From: an uncultured Agathobaculum sp.
GTDB lineage: Bacteria; Bacillota; Clostridia; Oscillospirales; Butyricicoccaceae
Reading direction: 5' to 3'
Length of the DNA stretch: 64,000 nucleotides
Assembly (NCBI RefSeq): GCF_944384695.1
Contig: NZ_CALWUQ010000002.1
Location: 1-64,000, forward strand
The position numbers and the translations under genes are program-made. Positions 59,886-64,000 of this stretch are shown here, one piece after another. The notes under the pieces were generated by a model. That model ran no database searches. It had not been told where the DNA came from and saw only the letters and a list, made by a program, of their open reading frames with translations. How positions within the stretch are numbered: position 1 is the first letter of the stretch; every line of letters starts with the position of its first letter.

Positions 59886-60956
59886 ATGATAAGGCTGGTT
59901 GTCTTTGATATTGACGGCGTATTAACTGATGGATCCATTTTGGTTGATTGTCAAGGGAATGAACAAAAAAGAATTAATATTAAAGATATTGATGCTGTAT
60001 ATGAATTAAAACGTAGAGGTTTTCAGTTAGCTGCAATTACCGGAGAAAACTCACCCATCGTTTCCTATTTTGAACAACGCTTCCCTTGGGACTATTTCTT
60101 TTGTGGCTGCAAGAAAAAGGCCGACATATTATCCCAGTTGATGCGTGATTTAAAGTTAGATAAAGAATCTGTGGCCTATATTGGAGACGGAAAGTATGAT
60201 GTTGATGTGCTGCCTTGCGCCGGTCTTTCCTTTTGTCCTTCTGATGCGGTGCGGGAGGCGCAATTGGTCTCCAATGTGATATTGTCCCGCAAGGGAGGCG
60301 AAGGTTGTGTTTGGGAAATGGTCGATTTCTTAATGACCTACAATGCTCCACACTCCAAGCAACGTTTTTTCCTAGATCGACTGGAAGAGCATCGCTTGCT
60401 TTTCCATCGCATGGCAGCAGATGTCTCGTTGATGGAGCATATGCTAACCTTAGCAGACCAAACAGTTTCCCGCATTCAAAAGGGCGGTCAGATTTTTTTC
60501 TGTGGTAATGGCGGCAGCGCTGCTGATGCTCAGCATATTGCCACAGAATTTATTGGGCGGTTTTATCAGGATCGCGCAGCGCTCAATGCAGAGGCTCTGT
60601 CTGTCAATACCTCTACGCTAACCGCCATCGGTAACGACTATGGATTTGAGCGAGTGTTCGTCCGACAGCTTGAAGCGAAAGCTCGTCCAAACGATGTGGT
60701 TGTCGGTCTGTCTACCAGCGGAAAGTCCTCCAATATTTTACAAGCTTTGCAGTATGCTAAGGAAAATGGAATGCTTTCTGTAGCCTTTACCGGTTTGGAC
60801 GAGCCACGCGAACTACTGGAAGCGGCTCAACTGATTATCCATGCGCCCTCCCGAATAACGCCCCGTATTCAAGAGTGTCACATCTTTCTGGGGCACTTAT
60901 TGGCTGAATACGTGGAAGCGAAACTGTTTCCACCAAAAAAGGAGAATCTATTATGA
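59886..60956 (+). CDS. HAD phosphatase (KdsC-like) - GmhA-type SIS isomerase fusion
   Basis: The product has 356 residues. Residues 1-155 are a KdsC/YrbI-type HAD phosphatase: LVVFDIDGVLTDGSILVDCQ near 4-23, AITGENSPIV, and YIGDGKYDVDVLP near 98-110. Residues 180-350 are a SIS domain with the sedoheptulose-7-phosphate isomerase pattern (FCGNGGSAADAQHIATEFIG near 205-224, then SVNTSTLTAIGNDYGFERVF). GmhA makes D-glycero-D-manno-heptose 7-phosphate; KdsC removes phosphate from acidic sugars. The fusion suggests one flow of substrate: isomerise, then (after other steps) dephosphorylate. Its stop overlaps the next start by 4 nt. The start ATG 59886 follows AAGGGGATAAAAT. Confidence 0.9.
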   Translation: MIRLVVFDIDGVLTDGSILVDCQGNEQKRINIKDIDAVYELKRRGFQLAAITGENSPIVSYFEQRFPWDYFFCGCKKKADILSQLMRDLKLDKESVAYIGDGKYDVDVLPCAGLSFCPSDAVREAQLVSNVILSRKGGEGCVWEMVDFLMTYNAPHSKQRFFLDRLEEHRLLFHRMAADVSLMEHMLTLADQTVSRIQKGGQIFFCGNGGSAADAQHIATEFIGRFYQDRAALNAEALSVNTSTLTAIGNDYGFERVFVRQLEAKARPNDVVVGLSTSGKSSNILQALQYAKENGMLSVAFTGLDEPRELLEAAQLIIHAPSRITPRIQECHIFLGHLLAEYVEAKLFPPKKENLL

Positions 60957-62710
60957 AGCTTTCTGATTATGTGGTACAGTTTCTACGGGAAAAAGGAGTA
61001 GAGCAATGTTTCCTGTTGCCAGGCGGCGGGGCGATGCACTTGGTTGACTCTGTTGGTCGTTCTGGCATCTTTTATGTTTGTTTTCAACATGAGCAAGGCG
61101 CAGCTATTGCTGCAGAAGCTTATGGCCAGCATCGTAACCATCCGGCGCTTCTGCTGGTAACCTCTGGCCCCGGCGTAACCAACGCCATAACCGGTGTGAC
61201 AGCTGGTTGGATCGATTCAACTCCCATATTTGTGATCTCCGGTCAGGCCAAACGTTCTGATTTAATCGGTGATACTGGTGTACGGCAAATTGGCTCTCAA
61301 GAAGTACAGACCATTGATATGGTTCGCCCAATTACCAAATATGCAATGGAGATCATGGAACCACAGGACATTCGCTACCATCTGGAGCGAGCCTGGTACG
61401 AAGCTACTTCTGGTCGTCCCGGTCCGGTATGGCTATCAATACCTTTGGATGTGCAAGGCGCACAGGTCAATGAAAACAGCCTGTGCGGCTTTTCTGTGCC
61501 TGTACCCGCTCATACCGAGTTGTCCGAACCAATAGACCACTGCATTCAACTACTCAAGCAAAGCCGCAAGCCCCTGCTTTTAGCCGGTAATGGCATTAAA
61601 ATCTCCGGTGCGGAAGAGGCTTTATCCTCCTTATTGTTGCAACTGCCCATTCCGGTGCAAACCACATGGAAATCCATTGATTTAATGGGAGAAGACCATC
61701 CACTGTATGCCGGTCACCCGGGCATCATGGGCGACCGTGGCGCCAATCTTGCGCTGCAGGAGGCTGACTTGCTACTGTCAATTGGCAGCAGACTGGATAC
61801 CAGTCTGACCGCGTTTGACGAGCCCCATTTTGCAAAATGCGCAAAACATATCATCGTCGATATTGACCCCCACGAGCTAAAACGCATGCATATGGAAAAA
61901 GAGATCGCTCTGGCTGCAGATGCCGGTGCTTTTTTGGAAGCACTCTGTGCCTCTTTGATGCAAACACCTGTTTCACCGGAAACGAAACAAAACTGGGCCT
62001 CTTGGCTGTCCCATATCAAACAACTGCGTGCCCAATATCCAGTCGTCATACAAGCACACCGGCAGAAAAGCCACGCTGTCAGTCCATATTATTTTATCGA
62101 ACAACTTTGTCAACATTTGGATCATCAGGATGTCATTGTGCCTGAAAGCTCTGGAGGTGCGGGAGAAATAACCTACCAAGCGTTTCAGTTAAAATACGGG
62201 CAAAAGATGAAAAATGCAGCTGGATTGGGATCAATGGGATTTGGCTTGCCCTACGCTATTGGTTCTTGTATTGCAAATCATAACCGCCGCACGATTTTGA
62301 TTAACGGAGATGGGGCATTCCAGTTAAATATTCAGGAGTTGGAAACCCTACACCGTCTCAATCTTCCAATTAAAATGTTTATCTGGTGCAACGATGGATA
62401 TGGCAGTATTCGCAATATGCAGAACAATAATTTTGGTATGTGTGTAGCGAGCGGGCCGGATAGCGGCTATACTGTTCCGGATGTGTGCGCTGTTGCCGCG
62501 GCCTATGGCTTTTCAACTTATGAGGTACACAATAATCAAGAACTGGTGGATCGTTTAACTGATATTTTAGAAGAAGCTGGCCCAAGTTTGTGTGCGGTTT
62601 GGATAGATCCAGAGGAAACGGTTTCGCCTCGCGTTAAAGCTTTTCCGCAACCGGATGGTAGTATGAAATCTGGTGCATTGGAAGATATGTGGCCCAAGGT
62701 AGGAGGATAA
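60953..62710 (+). CDS. TPP-dependent acetolactate-synthase-like enzyme
   Basis: The product has 585 residues with the three domains of thiamine-diphosphate enzymes. The Pyr domain has the catalytic Glu in FQHEQGAAIAAEAYGQ near 45-60, the middle domain has a dinucleotide-type segment (GEDHPLYAGHPGIMGDRG), and the PP domain has GDGAFQLNIQELETLHRLNL with CNDGYGSI near 450-490. It resembles IlvB rather than pyruvate oxidase. The gene lies inside a sugar cluster with no regulatory subunit, so a role in branched-chain amino acids is unlikely. A carbon-carbon bond-forming enzyme of a branched sugar pathway, like YerE of yersiniose synthesis, is the best guess. Coupled to its neighbour by ATGA overlap. 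Confidence 0.85.
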   Translation: MKLSDYVVQFLREKGVEQCFLLPGGGAMHLVDSVGRSGIFYVCFQHEQGAAIAAEAYGQHRNHPALLLVTSGPGVTNAITGVTAGWIDSTPIFVISGQAKRSDLIGDTGVRQIGSQEVQTIDMVRPITKYAMEIMEPQDIRYHLERAWYEATSGRPGPVWLSIPLDVQGAQVNENSLCGFSVPVPAHTELSEPIDHCIQLLKQSRKPLLLAGNGIKISGAEEALSSLLLQLPIPVQTTWKSIDLMGEDHPLYAGHPGIMGDRGANLALQEADLLLSIGSRLDTSLTAFDEPHFAKCAKHIIVDIDPHELKRMHMEKEIALAADAGAFLEALCASLMQTPVSPETKQNWASWLSHIKQLRAQYPVVIQAHRQKSHAVSPYYFIEQLCQHLDHQDVIVPESSGGAGEITYQAFQLKYGQKMKNAAGLGSMGFGLPYAIGSCIANHNRRTILINGDGAFQLNIQELETLHRLNLPIKMFIWCNDGYGSIRNMQNNNFGMCVASGPDSGYTVPDVCAVAAAYGFSTYEVHNNQELVDRLTDILEEAGPSLCAVWIDPEETVSPRVKAFPQPDGSMKSGALEDMWPKVGG

Positions 62711-62714
62711 TGAC

Positions 62715-63899
62715 ATGAATAATGATTTCGAGTTTTGGAATGAAATTCAAAATATGTCGGATTATATTGCCAAAATTGATGCAATCATTGCGCATTGTAA
62801 AACTAAAAAAACGTTTTATGCCAAGGAATGGGTGGATAAGCTACTGGATAAAAACCGTCCAATTTATATTTTCGGTGCCGGACAATTTGGAATTGATCTT
62901 TATGAACTGTTTTTGTCTAAAATTGGCATCTCTATTGTGGCATATTGCGACAATGCACAGGAAAAATGGAATACTCGGTTGGTAAATGGAATCTCATGCA
63001 TCTCCCCCACGGAATTGGTAAAGTGCTATCAGGATACTCCTTGTCATATTGTCGTTGCATCTAACTACTATGCTGATGAGATTTGCAAGCAGTGTACTGA
63101 TATGGGAATTGATGAGGCAAACCTGTTCTCTATTAGACCTTTGTTACCAAGCTGGTTGACCAATTATTATTGTGCTACTCAAAATGGGTATATTGATTTT
63201 TATGCCGATGGCATCAAATGGTTGATTACACAATTAACAGATGACCTTTCCAAGCAGCTCTGTGTTCAACTGGCTTATAGGCGATTCATTGATTATCGCT
63301 TAAAAATACATTCACAAGGAAGCGAGTATTTTATTCCAGAATTCCCCATCGTCAAGGGTGAAATCTTTATTGATGTCGGTGCTTATATCGGAGATACTTT
63401 GACCGAATTTGCTAATGTGCTATCTAAACAGTCTATTGATCCAGAAGGAATTCAGTACTATGCGTTGGAGTGCAGCCCTCAAAATTATTCAAAATTAAGC
63501 GCCCTATTACGTGAGCAGAATTTTAATTTTCAAGTGAACACCTATCCTGTTGCATTGTGGGACAAAAATTCTACCTTAAAATTCAATGAGAATCAGTCCT
63601 CCAGTCAAATGTGTCAAGATGGTAGCATTGAGGTTGAAGCTCGTAAACTGGATGACCTGCTGGCAAACACGCCTGTTACCTGGATCAAAATGGATATTGA
63701 AGGTGCAGAATTGCGGGCATTACATGGTTGCGAACAGCTGATCCGCAGGTATCGTCCGCGCTTAACTATTTGTGTATATCATTGTCCCGACGATATTATT
63801 GAAATTCCACGATACATAAAGGCGTTGCATCCTGATTATAAAATGTTGCTGCGCCTTCACAGTGAGTTTGATAATGAAACCATTTTGTATGCGTTTTAG
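62715..63899 (+). CDS. FkbM-family methyltransferase with N-terminal Rossmann-like domain
   Basis: The product has 394 residues. Residues 40-150 hold a dinucleotide-binding-like segment (PIYIFGAGQFGIDLYELFLS), followed by a short linker. Residues 200-394 form an FkbM SAM-dependent methyltransferase: IFIDVGAYIGDTLTEFANVL near 217-236, KMDIEGAELRALHGCEQLIR near 322-341. FkbM proteins O-methylate sugars or small molecules. In this location it probably caps a flagellar sugar. Start ATG 62715 follows AGGAGG; it follows the TPP-enzyme gene by 4 nt. The AT-rich codon use fits the rest of this cluster. Confidence 0.85.
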   Translation: MNNDFEFWNEIQNMSDYIAKIDAIIAHCKTKKTFYAKEWVDKLLDKNRPIYIFGAGQFGIDLYELFLSKIGISIVAYCDNAQEKWNTRLVNGISCISPTELVKCYQDTPCHIVVASNYYADEICKQCTDMGIDEANLFSIRPLLPSWLTNYYCATQNGYIDFYADGIKWLITQLTDDLSKQLCVQLAYRRFIDYRLKIHSQGSEYFIPEFPIVKGEIFIDVGAYIGDTLTEFANVLSKQSIDPEGIQYYALECSPQNYSKLSALLREQNFNFQVNTYPVALWDKNSTLKFNENQSSSQMCQDGSIEVEARKLDDLLANTPVTWIKMDIEGAELRALHGCEQLIRRYRPRLTICVYHCPDDIIEIPRYIKALHPDYKMLLRLHSEFDNETILYAF

Positions 63900-63914
63900 A
63901 AAGGCGAGATTTTA

Positions 63915-64000
63915 ATGACAAAGATCAACGAAGAAATGCGCACTCAATTAGAGAACTCACGCAGAGAAAAGCTGCGGAGAGAAAAGCCATTGGTTTATGA
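63915..64000 (+). CDS. Start of an unidentified gene, cut by the window edge
   Basis: An ATG at 63915, 15 nt after the FkbM stop, opens a frame that runs to the window end. Its 28 visible residues begin MTKINEEMRTQLENSRREKL and are strongly helical and charged. No family can be named from so little. AAGGCGAG lies about 7 nt upstream as a weak ribosome-binding site. It probably continues the same operon. Confidence 0.55.
   Translation, partial: MTKINEEMRTQLENSRREKLRREKPLVY

Overview
The window looks like a chromosome segment from a Gram-positive, strictly anaerobic member of the Clostridia, probably the Oscillospiraceae/Butyricicoccaceae side. The support is a single-chain pyruvate:ferredoxin oxidoreductase, an infC-rpmI-rplT operon with an attenuator leader, hrcA-grpE-dnaK-dnaJ under a CIRCE element, a DUF1292 protein, a Gram-positive LexA/DinR box, SLH-domain surface proteins, flagellin, and a piece of the forespore sigma factor gene sigG. 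Most genes look GC-rich. The last 10 kb (glycosylation genes) looks visibly more AT-rich by eye; I have not computed it.

Layout. 0-3 kb (minus): an operon of a secreted GHL10-type glycoside-hydrolase-like protein, an acyl-ACP thioesterase and a HEPN/nucleotidyltransferase-like pair whose nucleotidyltransferase lacks its catalytic motif. 3-9.3 kb: a pyridoxal-type kinase, tRNA-Gly, an XRE membrane regulator with an operator-like palindrome, an HAD-LUD fusion, malQ, trmB, and a NifX-like/DUF134 pair behind a promoter flanked by a perfect inverted repeat. 9.3-12.7 kb: a phosphoribosyltransferase-like gene, the translation operon rplT-rpmI-infC (infC probably starts at AUC), a DUF1292 gene, a 6S-like structured RNA and an unannotated 30-residue ORF with a strong ribosome-binding site. 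12.7-25.6 kb: a MATE exporter, an SLH-peptidase, yifB, nifJ, a DUF2461/exonuclease/membrane protein operon, an AI-2E-type permease and pta. 25.8-27.9 kb: a large serine recombinase ends 22 bp before the C-terminal half of sigG, which has lost its N-terminal half and carries a 14-T tract. 27.9-35 kb: a secreted NodB-fold protein without catalytic residues, ilvE, a SLOG/DUF1273 gene with a LexA box, a BrkB membrane protein, an iron-sulfur flavoprotein, citrate synthase and a beta-hydroxyacid dehydrogenase. 35-40 kb: the dnaK operon. 40-47.6 kb: a sugar/inositol-type module (two Gfo/Idh/MocA dehydrogenases, a ribose-type ABC importer, a sugar isomerase). 48-64 kb: a large SLH surface protein, flagellin and then a one-direction run of glycosyltransferases, a glucose-1-phosphate cytidylyltransferase, a NeuB-type synthase without its SAF domain, an HAD-GmhA fusion, a TPP-dependent acetolactate-synthase-like enzyme and an FkbM methyltransferase, with the next gene cut by the window end.

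How the parts fit. The strongest candidates for something new are the recombinase/sigG junction at 27.4 kb and the glycan run downstream of flagellin, whose enzyme combination (CDP-glucose supply, PEP-condensing synthase, phosphatase/heptose isomerase and TPP carboligase) does not match one standard nonulosonic-acid pathway and may make an unusual sugar for flagellin. All functions are read from the sequence and from memory of the families; no database searches were run.
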